Source: Acinetobacter schindleri CIP 107287 (lineage in GTDB: Bacteria > Pseudomonadota > Gammaproteobacteria > Pseudomonadales > Moraxellaceae). Taken from it: a DNA stretch of 64,000 nt. Position 1 is the first letter of the stretch; every line of letters begins with the position of its first letter. Location of the stretch: positions 62,001-126,000 of the forward strand of contig NZ_KB849580.1 in the NCBI RefSeq assembly GCF_000368625.1, in the 5' to 3' direction. A model generated the notes under the pieces. That model was not told the DNA's origin. It worked only from the letters and a program-made list of their open reading frames with translations, and made no database searches. A program made the position numbers and the translations under genes. Below, one piece after another: positions 46,108 through 54,898 of the stretch.

Positions 46108-47247
46108 TTGAATTCAGTGCAACAATACGCGCCTACATTACAAAAAGTTTTATTGTTTGGATTATTTTTTATCCTGCTTTATTTGAGTTTTAATGTACTC
46201 AAATACTTTATTGTACCTGTAGTTTGGGCAGCCATTATTGCCTATATGACTTGGCCTCTGTATCAGTCTATCAAACGCTCTGTCGGTTCAAGACCGAACC
46301 TGAGTGCGATTATCATGATGATTATGGTAACGCTGGTGGTCGGTATTCCACTAACATTTGCCATCTTCCTGCTGCAACATGAAGGTCGTAGCCTGTATTA
46401 CGAATTACAGAAACAGGTCTTTTCTGGTCATCTCAATGTTCCAGACTTTATTCGTAATCTGCCCCTTGTAGGTAAGGAAATTTCCCGTACCTTGCGTGAT
46501 ATCAATAACGACCCGAACAGCATTGTCCAGAATATTTCCATCTGGATTCAGGGGCACCTGAACTACGGTAAAGTGGTATTTAATGAAATCAGCAAAAACC
46601 TGATTAAGTTAGGTTTTGCGATGCTGTCTTTGTTCTTTTTCTACCGTGATGGCGAAATCATTCTGAAACAGGTCAGCAAAGCCTTAGAAAAAGTGATTGG
46701 TCCACGTGTGCATCATTATCTGGATACCATTTCTGATACCACGCGTGCCGTGGTCTATGGTGTTGGACTGACTGCAATTGCACAGGCCCTCCTTGCGGGT
46801 GTAAGTTACTTTGTCGCAGGTGTGCCAAACCCGATGGTTCTGACCATTATTACTTTTATTTTTGCCCTGATTCCGTTTGGCCCACCTATGGCGTATGGTG
46901 CAGTATCCCTCTGGCTATTTTCACAAGGTCAAACTATCGAAGCGATTGGCGTGATGGCATGGGGCGTCTGTATCGTCAGCACGGCCGATAATGTAATTCG
47001 TCCATTGGTCATTTCCGGCGCAACCCAGATTCCATTCCTGCTGATCATGTTTGGTGTACTTGGCGGTATTGCCAGCTTCGGTCTGATTGGGGTATTTATC
47101 GGTCCAGTGATTCTGGCTGTACTACTGGCAATCTGGCGTGAATGGCTGCATGAAAATGGCCAGAATGAACCGCTAATGATGCCGAAAGCCACGCTGGCCT
47201 ATGATCTGGAAGAAGAAAAGAAAGATCCACCAACATCGTCACTTTAA
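46108..47247 (+). CDS. AI-2E (PerM/YdiK) family transporter
   Basis: About 379 aa from a TTG at 46108, preceded by AAGGA; no ATG is available before the first TM. Around eight hydrophobic segments, including VLLFGLFFILLYLSFNVLKYFIVPVVWAAIIAYM and VLTIITFIFALIPFGPPMAYGAVSLWLF. The family core GVPNPMVL and DNVIRPLVISGATQIPFLLIMFGVLGGIASFGLIGVFIGPV are visible. The name comes from TqsA; quorum-signal export is proven for few members, so the substrate is open. An acidic C-terminal tail (EEEKKDPPTSSL) follows. Confidence 0.88.
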   Translation: MNSVQQYAPTLQKVLLFGLFFILLYLSFNVLKYFIVPVVWAAIIAYMTWPLYQSIKRSVGSRPNLSAIIMMIMVTLVVGIPLTFAIFLLQHEGRSLYYELQKQVFSGHLNVPDFIRNLPLVGKEISRTLRDINNDPNSIVQNISIWIQGHLNYGKVVFNEISKNLIKLGFAMLSLFFFYRDGEIILKQVSKALEKVIGPRVHHYLDTISDTTRAVVYGVGLTAIAQALLAGVSYFVAGVPNPMVLTIITFIFALIPFGPPMAYGAVSLWLFSQGQTIEAIGVMAWGVCIVSTADNVIRPLVISGATQIPFLLIMFGVLGGIASFGLIGVFIGPVILAVLLAIWREWLHENGQNEPLMMPKATLAYDLEEEKKDPPTSSL

Positions 47248-47375
47248 GTGGTGTTGGCAGCGCTTATATCGCATTACAAAGCTAAAACATTTAAGTGCTT
47301 AATCCATATAGAATTGTCATAAATTCTCTGTTTCAATGAGGACACAAAATCAAAATAAGTATGGGATGCCATATC

Positions 47376-47939
47376 ATGTCTGCATTGTTTAAGTCATCAA
47401 TGTTCAAGTTATCTGCACTGGGTATTATCAGTGCGGCCCTGTTCACTGGTTGTGCAACCTCCTCGACTCAACCAAGTATCGACAATATGAAAGCGGTTAC
47501 GGTAAATGCTGTATCTCCACAAGGTGTGGGTCAGTCGATTGGTATGGTTTACCTGGCTGATAGCCCGGCAGGACTGGTGATTCGTACCAATTTAAGCAAC
47601 TTGCCTGCGGGTGAACGTGGTTTCCATATTCATGAAAATGGTTCATGTGCTCCTGCTGAAAAAGACGGTAAAGTCGGCGCTGCAATTGCTGCGGGCGGTC
47701 ACCTGAATACCAATCAGGCACCGAATCACGGTACGCCAATGAGTGGTCACCTCGGTGACTTGCCAGCGCTGAAAGTAGCTGCTGATGGTACTGCGAAAGT
47801 GACTGTGGTTGCACCACGCTTAAAGCTGGCTGATGTTCAAGGCCGTGCCATCATGGTTCATGCTGGTGGTGATAACTACTCTGATTCACCTAAACCACTT
47901 GGCGGTGGTGGTGACCGTATTGCCTGTGGCGTGATCTAA
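47376..47939 (+). CDS. sodC: Cu/Zn superoxide dismutase, lipoprotein
   Basis: 187 aa from the ATG at 47376. The N-terminus is a lipoprotein signal with lipobox LFTGC, so the enzyme is tethered in the periplasm. Copper and zinc ligands are in GFHIHENGSC (two His), GGHLNTNQAPNHG, and IMVHAGGDNYSD. The Cys of GSC and the near-C-terminal RIACGVI make the conserved disulfide. The DLPAL and DGTAKV stretches are also typical. It dismutates superoxide in the periplasm. Own terminator. Confidence 0.95.
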   Translation: MSALFKSSMFKLSALGIISAALFTGCATSSTQPSIDNMKAVTVNAVSPQGVGQSIGMVYLADSPAGLVIRTNLSNLPAGERGFHIHENGSCAPAEKDGKVGAAIAAGGHLNTNQAPNHGTPMSGHLGDLPALKVAADGTAKVTVVAPRLKLADVQGRAIMVHAGGDNYSDSPKPLGGGGDRIACGVI

Positions 47940-47954
47940 TTCATTGACTACAGC

Positions 47955-47981
47955 AAAGCACCTTCCCGGAGGTGCTTTTTT
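47955..47981 (+). terminator. Terminator after sodC
   Basis: Stem AAAGCACCT (47955-47963) / AGGTGCTTT (47970-47978) with a T tail. Confidence 0.88.
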
Positions 47982-48152
47982 ATATCTTATAAATCATACA
48001 GATCATTTTACCAATATAAAAACACAGCTAAAACCAACCATACAACTCTGAATTATTTATTTTAAATACAATTACTTATAGTTATAAAGCCTATTTATTC
48101 TGCTACTTATATCGGCTACACTCGTAGAGTTTCCAAATATTCTGACTTGCTT

Positions 48153-48449
48153 ATGAACATCAAAACCCTACGCCTTATTGGCCTGATTGAAGGTATTTCT
48201 TTCCTGCTGTTGTTATTTATTGCCATGCCGGTGAAGTACATGATGGACAATCCTGTTTTGGTGAAATATATCGGCATGGGGCATGGCGTGTTATTTATTC
48301 TTTTTATAGTAGTGCTGTTTGCGGTATGTGAAAAACAGAAATGGGCACTCAGTATGTTTATTATGGGCCTGATCGCTTCAATTCTGCCATTTGGGCCATT
48401 TATCTTTGATATGAAATTAAAAAAGCTGGAGCAGCCGGCTGAAGCTTAA
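48153..48449 (+). CDS. DUF3817 small integral membrane protein
   Basis: 98 aa from the ATG at 48153. Three hydrophobic segments: LIGLIEGISFLLLLFIAMPVK, MGHGVLFILFIVVLFAVCEK and WALSMFIMGLIASILPFGPFIF. The spacing and the EGISFLLL, GMGHG and PFGPFIFD motifs fit DUF3817. Role unknown. About 170 bp of AT-rich leader precedes it; the copy-4 repeat follows. Confidence 0.82.
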   Translation: MNIKTLRLIGLIEGISFLLLLFIAMPVKYMMDNPVLVKYIGMGHGVLFILFIVVLFAVCEKQKWALSMFIMGLIASILPFGPFIFDMKLKKLEQPAEA

Positions 48450-48487
48450 TTTTGGGATTGCAATCATTATCAAATGGTAATGGACAT

Positions 48488-48592
48488 TCCCTCTCCTTTT
48501 AGGAGATGAGCAGTACTGCAGCACAAGGGGAAGATTATTTTATTAATATTTCCCTCTCTCTAACTCTCTCGCAGAGGGAGAGAGAACATTCA
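48488..48592. repeat. C/T-rich intergenic hairpin repeat, copy 4 (DUF3817 / MFS gap)
   Basis: Left part CCCTCTCCTTTTAGGAGATGAG, middle GCAGTACTGCAGCACAAGG, right part CCCTCTCTCTAACTCTCTCGCAG followed by AGGGAGAGAGA, which folds back. Same modular plan as copy 1, again between convergent genes. Confidence 0.72.
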
Positions 48593-48658
48593 ATACATTT
48601 TATCAAAGGGATATAAAGTAAATACCTTCATTTATATAAAAATTTAAAAAGGAGAGGC

Positions 48659-49906
48659 TTAAAACTCCCCTCTTTCCTTTCTTTCTGCTATCAGTGTTTT
48701 TAAACATGCTCTTGGAATGCCAAACCACAGTGCAATCAGCACAGCACAAGAAATACTATAACCCCCAATATTATAAGCTTCATAAATCACCCGTACCAGT
48801 TCAATCACAGCGAAGAAGCTCAGCATCATTAGTACAGATAATGCAGCCGCTACGGTGCCCTTAGACACTTCAGAAGACATCAAAGCAAAACGGTAAATAA
48901 CCGAAAAACTCAAGCCTTCACCGAAACTGATTAGAGTCATGCCCAGAATCAGGCAGTGTACAAAATATTCTGGAATAAACAGCCCCGCGACGATGACCAA
49001 TGTCCCAATAAACATCAGCGGGACGGCACGCATGACGGTATGACCTAATGGCATTTTGTCGATGATTTTTAGCAAGACCAGATTACCTGCTATCAGGCCG
49101 CCCAAAACTGGAATCTGGGCCAAACCATACTGCATACTGGTCAGGCCCAAATGCTCGACCAGCATAACTGGGGATAATGCAATCCACAACATTAACGGCA
49201 TGCAGATGGTGGGCAATGACATGGTTAGTGTCACAAAGCGCTTATTCTTTAGTACTTCTTTGAAGTCATCCCAGACATAACTCAGCGGCTGTTTAACCCG
49301 ACTGATTTGAGGGTCAGGCATTTTGGCTTTAAGACCAAACCAGCTCAAAAAAGCCAAGAAGGCAATCCCGATAAAACCCCAATGCCAGGATACATGCTCA
49401 ATCATAAAGGCACCGAGCACAGGCCCCAACAATGGCGCGAGCAAAGACACATTTGCCATGAGTGCCATAACTTTAATGGCATCACGTTCTTCAAAGGTTT
49501 CTTGAATTGCGGCATAACCTACTGCACCGATCACAGATAGGCCGAAGCCTTGTAAAAAGCGCAGTGCAATAAAGCTTTCAATATTCGGAGCAAACAGAAT
49601 TGCCAGACAAGTTATAACAAAGAAAGCGACACCGCCAAGTAATACGGTTTTACGACTGAGTCGATCAGATAAAGGGCCAAGCACAGCCGCAATAAATGCC
49701 CCACCCAATAAATAAAAAGACATGGACGACGGCGCCCAGGTACTGCTCACACCAAACTCTTTGGTAATAGCGAGCATGGCGGGTTGTACCAGGTCATTGC
49801 CGATATAGACGGAGAACTCAAACAGTACCAGCGCCAATGGGAACATAATGGTGGCACGGGTGAGTTTTGTCGTTTGAATATTTTGCATGGAAGAGTTAAG
49901 GCTCAT
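48659..49906 (-). CDS. MFS multidrug pump, MdfA/CraA type
   Basis: 415-aa proton-coupled drug exporter with about 12 TM helices. The sequence closely follows the Acinetobacter CraA pattern: FPLALVLFEFSVYIGNDLVQPAML, SSTWAPSSMSFYLLGG, motif A GPLSDRLSRKTVL, LRFLQGFGLSVIGAVGYAAIQE, and motif C region LLAPLLGPVLGAF. The acidic residue in the first TM (E of LFEF) is the MdfA signature. CraA confers intrinsic chloramphenicol efflux in A. baumannii; the substrate here is by analogy. AAGAG ribosome binding site before 49906. Confidence 0.88.
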   Translation of the reverse strand: MSLNSSMQNIQTTKLTRATIMFPLALVLFEFSVYIGNDLVQPAMLAITKEFGVSSTWAPSSMSFYLLGGAFIAAVLGPLSDRLSRKTVLLGGVAFFVITCLAILFAPNIESFIALRFLQGFGLSVIGAVGYAAIQETFEERDAIKVMALMANVSLLAPLLGPVLGAFMIEHVSWHWGFIGIAFLAFLSWFGLKAKMPDPQISRVKQPLSYVWDDFKEVLKNKRFVTLTMSLPTICMPLMLWIALSPVMLVEHLGLTSMQYGLAQIPVLGGLIAGNLVLLKIIDKMPLGHTVMRAVPLMFIGTLVIVAGLFIPEYFVHCLILGMTLISFGEGLSFSVIYRFALMSSEVSKGTVAAALSVLMMLSFFAVIELVRVIYEAYNIGGYSISCAVLIALWFGIPRACLKTLIAERKERGEF

Positions 49907-50080
49907 TTACTCTTTTTAGAATTTTAAAAGAGCTGAATTTGGAAAAATTTAGCAAAGTGTAGCAGAGTTTATTGTTTAAAGCTTTTTGGGTTAAGTCTAT
50001 CTAAATATAACTATTTAATAACTTCTATAAGTTGCGTATTTATAAATTTAAAATAAATTAAGCCATTCTTAAAAAAAGAA

Positions 50081-50107
50081 AAAAGCGCATCCTTAAAATA
50101 CGCTTTT
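50081..50107 (-). terminator. Terminator of the lipoprotein gene
   Basis: Stem AAAAGCG (50081-50087) / CGCTTTT (50101-50107), long loop; T-rich on the minus strand because of the upstream A run. Confidence 0.65.
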
Positions 50108-50137
50108 AACTAAGACCTGTTTAAAGAGCAAACAATA

Positions 50138-50515
50138 TTATGGACACGGCTCTTGCTGGAATTTTTTCTTATCATTTCCCCGCAAGCATTGATAAGCTTT
50201 CTGAGTATTGACCAGCTCCCACTGACGACCATCCAGCTTAAAGTGATAAATGGTTTGAATGGCTTTTACCGAATCATCTTTCAGCCCGGTTTCTGTCACT
50301 TTCACCTGACCTGCAGTAGGTGACTCTACATTATTAAAGAATTGACGTAGTTCCACTGTTGCAAGGTTCTCACGCAGTTCAGGGCGCAATTTTAAAACCT
50401 GCTCTAGTGGGGTATCTGGTGACTGTAATTTAAAAATTGTATCCTGCGTCGTTGCACAACCACCTGTTACAGCCACACCCAAAGTCAAAGTTGCCAATAA
50501 AATTATTCGTAGCAT
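50138..50515 (-). CDS. Small lipoprotein, unknown function
   Basis: 125 aa. Signal peptide MLRIILLATLTLGVAVTGGC with lipobox VTGGC and acylation Cys20; the residue after Cys is Ala, compatible with outer-membrane sorting. The mature domain of about 105 residues is soluble with no recognised motif; two further Cys near the C-terminus (YQCLRG and EPCP) could pair. I do not recognise a family. Monocistronic. Confidence 0.72.
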   Translation of the reverse strand: MLRIILLATLTLGVAVTGGCATTQDTIFKLQSPDTPLEQVLKLRPELRENLATVELRQFFNNVESPTAGQVKVTETGLKDDSVKAIQTIYHFKLDGRQWELVNTQKAYQCLRGNDKKKFQQEPCP

Positions 50516-50616
50516 GGTCTTGTTTCCATTGTTGTCTTTATTATCAAAAACTATGATGCCGGGCTTTCTTTTTACCGACTATTGAGACAATGTAAGTACG
50601 ATTACACAACAATAAA

Positions 50617-50642
50617 AAAAGCGCACCTTTCGATGCGCTTTT
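50617..50642 (-). terminator. Terminator of the D-2-hydroxyacid dehydrogenase gene
   Basis: Stem AAAAGCGCA (50617-50625) / TGCGCTTTT (50634-50642), loop 8 nt, T-run on the minus strand. Confidence 0.88.
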
Positions 50643-50657
50643 GTAAATTTGACCAGA

Positions 50658-52067
50658 TTAAAGATCGAATAATTTACCCGGGTTCATGATGCCTTTCGGA
50701 TCGAACACTTTTTTCAGGGCTTTCATATATTCGATTTCTTCAGCTGAACGTGAATATTCAAGATATGGCTTTTTGGTCATACCTACACCATGTTCCGCAG
50801 AAATTGAACCGTCATATTTTTTCACGGTATCAAACACATACTTGTTTACGACCTGACATTTGGCAAAGAATTCATCTTTAGACAAATCAGCAGGTTTTAA
50901 GATGTTTAGGTGTAAGTTACCGTCACCGATATGACCGAACCAGCAGATCTCAAAGTCAGGATAGTTCTCAGAAACAATCGCATCAATTTCCTTAATAAAT
51001 GCAGGAACGTGCGTGATTAGAACTGAAATGTCATTTTTGTATGGAATAAACGGCGCGATTGACTCAGAGATGTCTTCACGTAAACGCCACAAACTTTCCA
51101 CCTGATCCAGACTCTGGCTCATCACACCGTCCAGCACCCAACCCTGTTCCATACAGTGTTCAAAGATTTCCATCGCCTTGTCCATAATCGGCTCAAATGG
51201 CGCTTCAAACTCAAGCAATACATAGAATGGGCATTCAGTTTCAAATGGGCGCTGTACATGTCCATTGGCCAGGACTTTTTGCATTGCCAGTTCACCAAAG
51301 AACTCGAACGCTGTTAAATCAATTTTTGCCTGGAAAGCGTGGAGCACTGGCATCACTGCTTCAAAGTCAGGTACACCCAGCACCATCACTTGTAAATCTT
51401 GTGGTTGACGTTCTAATTTAATTTCTGCTTCAGTCACTAGACCCAGCGTACCTTCACCACCGATGAATAAGTGTTGTAGCGCATAACCGGTTGCATTCTT
51501 GATCATGCCCTTGTTCAGACGTAATACATCACCTTTACCCGTCACCACAGTCAGGCCAAGTACCCAGTTACGGGTCATGCCATATTTGATCACTTTAATG
51601 CCGCCAGCATTAGTCCCGATGTTACCGCCAATTTGCGATGAACCTGCTGAAGCAAAGTCGACTGGATAATACATCCCCTGTTCTTCAGCATAGTTTTGCA
51701 ACTGTTCAGTCACGACACCTGCCTGCACGCGTACCATACGGTCTGCCGGGAAGAATTCCAGAATCTGGTTCATCTTGTCCATGCTGACTACGATCTCGCC
51801 GTTGGCAGCCACTGCACCTGCCGAAAGACCAGTACGACCACCTGATGGTGTCACTGCAACGTTAAATTGGTTCGCCAATTTTACGATGTCTTGAACCTGC
51901 TCAGTGGTTGATGGGAAAACGATGACTGACGGGTTTGGATCAAAGTGCTTAGTATGATCGCGACCCCAATTCTGGAGGCTGTCCGTATCGGTTTTAATAC
52001 GGTTTTCACCTACAATTGCAGTCAATTGGGTCAATAACTCAGGGGTTAAAGCGACTGGAGCATTCAT
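50658..52067 (-). CDS. FAD-linked D-2-hydroxyacid dehydrogenase (probably D-2-hydroxyglutarate)
   Basis: About 469 aa from ATG 52067 (ATG 52085 is an alternative). PCMH-type FAD domain: PSVIVFPSTTEQVQDIVKLANQ, TPSGGRTGLSAGAV, QIGGNIGTNAGGIKVIKYGMTRNWVLGL and FIGGEGTLGLVTEAEI. The C-terminal GlcD/LDH domain has HIGDGNLHLNI (metal-binding His) and SAEHGVGMTKKPYL. D-lactate and glycolate dehydrogenases share this layout. The divergent neighbour serA favours D-2-hydroxyglutarate, because SerA can make it from 2-oxoglutarate and a dehydrogenase recycles it in Pseudomonas. That is inference. Confidence 0.88.
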   Translation of the reverse strand: MNAPVALTPELLTQLTAIVGENRIKTDTDSLQNWGRDHTKHFDPNPSVIVFPSTTEQVQDIVKLANQFNVAVTPSGGRTGLSAGAVAANGEIVVSMDKMNQILEFFPADRMVRVQAGVVTEQLQNYAEEQGMYYPVDFASAGSSQIGGNIGTNAGGIKVIKYGMTRNWVLGLTVVTGKGDVLRLNKGMIKNATGYALQHLFIGGEGTLGLVTEAEIKLERQPQDLQVMVLGVPDFEAVMPVLHAFQAKIDLTAFEFFGELAMQKVLANGHVQRPFETECPFYVLLEFEAPFEPIMDKAMEIFEHCMEQGWVLDGVMSQSLDQVESLWRLREDISESIAPFIPYKNDISVLITHVPAFIKEIDAIVSENYPDFEICWFGHIGDGNLHLNILKPADLSKDEFFAKCQVVNKYVFDTVKKYDGSISAEHGVGMTKKPYLEYSRSAEEIEYMKALKKVFDPKGIMNPGKLFDL

Positions 52068-52421
52068 CGTTTGCAGACCTAGCATGAAGTAAACAAGAGA
52101 AAGGTCGTCTGTTTATTTGCATATTTTTCAGGCATCAAGGCCTGTATGAAATTCAGACGATACATGACCATTAAAGCATCAAAACGGGCTGCTTTAAAAG
52201 CATGGCGCAATATTATAAGCTATTTTTAGGCGATTCCCTGAAAAAATGACAATTTAGCTAATATACCTTTGAAAATGATAGTTTAATTCAACCAGAATCA
52301 TCATTTTCACCAATATCACTTGCAAAAATACCTGATATTCACGTCACGAAGGAAATGTAAATCAGGTACTTTCCTATGCTATTATACCGCGACTAAATTT
52401 GGCCTTTGTAGCGGAGCCGTA
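52068..52421. promoter_or_regulatory. Divergent control region of D-2-hydroxyacid dehydrogenase and serA
   Basis: About 350 bp. The only clear symmetry is GAAAATGAT (52271-52279) / ATCATTTTC (52300-52308), perfect 9-bp arms separated by 20 bp, about 115 bp before serA. It could be an operator or a leader hairpin. No known motif was recognised. Confidence 0.4.
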
Positions 52422-53654
52422 ATGAGCCAACATCTATCTCTACCTAAAGATAAAATCCGTTTTCTATTGCTAGAAGGCGTTCACCAGAACGCAATCGACA
52501 CATTGAATGCAGCTGGATATACCAACATCGACTATCGCAAAACGGCGCTTGAGGGTGAAGCACTGAAAGAAGCGATCAAAGATGCGCACTTTATTGGTAT
52601 CCGTTCCCGTACTCAGCTCACTGAAGAAGTGTTTGAAGCTGCGAACAAACTGATCGCGGTAGGATGTTTCTGTATCGGTACGAACCAAGTGAACCTAGAT
52701 GCTGCTATGCGTCGTGGTATTCCGGTATTCAACGCACCATATTCAAATACTCGTTCGGTTGCTGAACTTGTACTTGCTGAAGCAATTCTTCTTCTTCGCC
52801 GTGTACCTGAAAAATCGACAGATACACATGCAGGCGGCTGGAACAAATCTGCTGTAGGTTCATTCGAAACGCGTGGTAAGACTTTAGGTATCGTAGGTTA
52901 CGGTTCAATTGGCTCACAACTTTCTGTGCTTGCTGAAAGCATGGGTATGAAAGTCATCTACTTCGATACAGTGACTAAATTACCTTTAGGTAATGCACGT
53001 CAGGTTGGTTCATTAGGTGAACTTCTTGCCAATGCTGATGTCGTATCTCTACACGTGCCAGACGTTCCATCGACACGTAACTTCATGACCAAAGACCAAT
53101 TCGCGCAAATGAAAGAAGGTTCGATCTTCATTAACGCGGCACGTGGTACGTGTGTAGTGATTGAAGACTTGGCAGATGCACTTAAATCGGGTCACCTTGC
53201 AGGTGCTGCGGTTGACGTGTTCCCGAAAGAGCCGAAAGCAAACGGTGAAGAATTTGTTTCTCCACTGCGTAACATTCCAAACGTGATTCTGACTCCACAC
53301 GTGGGCGGTTCTACTATGGAAGCTCAGGCGAATATCGGTCTGGAAGTTGCTGAAAAATTCGTGGCTTATTCTGACAAAGGTATGACACTTTCTGCGGTGA
53401 ACTTCCCAGAAATTGCGCTTCCATTGACTGAAGGCAAACACCGTCTGCTTCACATCCACAAAAACATCCCGGGTGTTCTGTCTAAGATTAACAATCTGTT
53501 TGCTGAACACGGCATCAACATCTCTGGTCAGTCTTTAATGACCAAAGGTGATGTGGGTTACCTCGTGATGGATGTAGATGCGACTGCATCTAAAGAAGCA
53601 CTTGATACGCTACACGAAGTTGAAGGCACAATTCGCGTACGCGTATTGTTCTAA
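52422..53654 (+). CDS. serA: D-3-phosphoglycerate dehydrogenase
   Basis: First step of serine synthesis from 3-phosphoglycerate; NAD-dependent. 410 aa from ATG 52422, which has a GGAG ribosome binding site and gives E. coli SerA length; the ORF is open 34 codons further upstream without support. NAD-binding GYGSIGSQ (about 157-164), catalytic region HVPDVPSTRNFMT, FINAARGTCV (Arg), DVFPKEP (Glu) and LTPHVGG (His). A C-terminal ACT domain (HIHKNIPGVLSKINNLFAEHGIN) suggests serine feedback inhibition. No ASB domain. Confidence 0.96.
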   Translation: MSQHLSLPKDKIRFLLLEGVHQNAIDTLNAAGYTNIDYRKTALEGEALKEAIKDAHFIGIRSRTQLTEEVFEAANKLIAVGCFCIGTNQVNLDAAMRRGIPVFNAPYSNTRSVAELVLAEAILLLRRVPEKSTDTHAGGWNKSAVGSFETRGKTLGIVGYGSIGSQLSVLAESMGMKVIYFDTVTKLPLGNARQVGSLGELLANADVVSLHVPDVPSTRNFMTKDQFAQMKEGSIFINAARGTCVVIEDLADALKSGHLAGAAVDVFPKEPKANGEEFVSPLRNIPNVILTPHVGGSTMEAQANIGLEVAEKFVAYSDKGMTLSAVNFPEIALPLTEGKHRLLHIHKNIPGVLSKINNLFAEHGINISGQSLMTKGDVGYLVMDVDATASKEALDTLHEVEGTIRVRVLF

Positions 53655-53670
53655 TTCAACTACTGAAAAA

Positions 53671-53698
53671 ACCGCAGGCTTCGGTCTGCGGTTTTTTT
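53671..53698 (+). terminator. Terminator after serA
   Basis: Stem ACCGCAG (53671-53677) / CTGCGGT (53686-53692), T-run from 53692. Confidence 0.9.
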
Positions 53699-53777
53699 AT
53701 TTTTTAGGGATTTATTTTCCCTGAGTACAGTCCGCTCCTGTGCGCAGTATTCGATTACTTCGAAGCCAAATTTAGTC

Positions 53778-54653
53778 ATGCCAGATTTTAAAATTGCACC
53801 GATGGTGCAAGCGCCACTGATTTTGCTGATCGCCATGATCAGCATGCAAAGCAGTGGCTCCTTTGCCAAATATCTGTTTGGCCAGTTTCCAATTCTGACG
53901 GTTTCCGCAATGCGCCTATTCTTAGGTGCAGCCGTGTTGGCGTTGATTTTTAAGATCTGGCAAATCAATTTCCGTCAGGTGAAATGGTCAGCGATTATCA
54001 GTTATGGCTTAGCTCTGGCTGGCATGAATATGCTGTTCTATCTGGCGATTGATCGCCTGCCACTCGGTATTGCAGTTTCTTTTGAATTTATTGGGCCACT
54101 CAGTGTGGCGCTATTTCATGCCCGGCAGAAATTTGATTTTATCTGGGTCGGGCTGGCAATTCTGGGACTGGTGCTGCTGTTTCCCTTTGATCAGGCCGCA
54201 CAGCCACTTGATCCGATTGGTATTCTATTTGCCTTGAGTGCAGGTGCCTGCTGGGCACTGTATATCGTCGCGGGACAGAAGCCTTCCGGGGTTTCCGGCA
54301 ACCATACCGTGTGCTTAGGCATGTTTGTCGGTATGCTGGTACTGATGCCAATTGCACTCTTTGCAGGAATGCCAGCTCATACTTTTGAACCAATCAGCCT
54401 GATGTACTTTTTAGCTCTGGCAATATTGGCCAGTGCACTGCCCTTTACCCTGGAAATGATTGCACTTAGAAATTTAACCGCTTTGAGTTTTGGAACCTTG
54501 ATGAGTCTGGAACCTGCAATTGCAGCATTTTCCGGTTTTATCTTTTTGGGTGAAACTTTATTATGGACCGAATGGCTGGCATTAGGCACAATCATTAGCG
54601 CTTCAATTAGCTGTACGGTGACCATGCAAAAGCGCAAAAATAAAAATATTTAA
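53778..54653 (+). CDS. EamA/RhtA-family DMT transporter, first of tandem pair
   Basis: 291-aa inner-membrane protein with two EamA repeats, about 10 TM helices. Recognisable stretches: MQSSGSFAKYLFGQFPILTVSAMRLFLGA, DRLPLGIAVSFEFIGPLSVAL (RhtA-like), and LRNLTALSFGTLMSLEPAIAAFSGFIFLGETL. The RhtA branch exports amino acids such as threonine and homoserine; proximity to serA is suggestive but no more. Alternative start at the MVQAPL methionine (residue 9). The neighbour at 54899 is a clear paralogue. Confidence 0.85.
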   Translation: MPDFKIAPMVQAPLILLIAMISMQSSGSFAKYLFGQFPILTVSAMRLFLGAAVLALIFKIWQINFRQVKWSAIISYGLALAGMNMLFYLAIDRLPLGIAVSFEFIGPLSVALFHARQKFDFIWVGLAILGLVLLFPFDQAAQPLDPIGILFALSAGACWALYIVAGQKPSGVSGNHTVCLGMFVGMLVLMPIALFAGMPAHTFEPISLMYFLALAILASALPFTLEMIALRNLTALSFGTLMSLEPAIAAFSGFIFLGETLLWTEWLALGTIISASISCTVTMQKRKNKNI

Positions 54654-54898
54654 ATCATTGATCATTTTCTACTGTAGGAATTTTTAAATTCAAAGTTTTG
54701 CGCAGTGATTTTTACACTTTGAATTTAAAATTTTCTGGTCATTTATGGAGCTTAAAAATTTAAATTCATTTGCTTTAAATTTAAGGCAACTGTTCACAAA
54801 ATATTCTCTCCGCCTACTCATCAAAAATTAACCAGTTTGCTATAATCTGCCTTTCTCCCTGACCTGAATTCTGTGCCTGCCTGGCATATCAAACTCCC

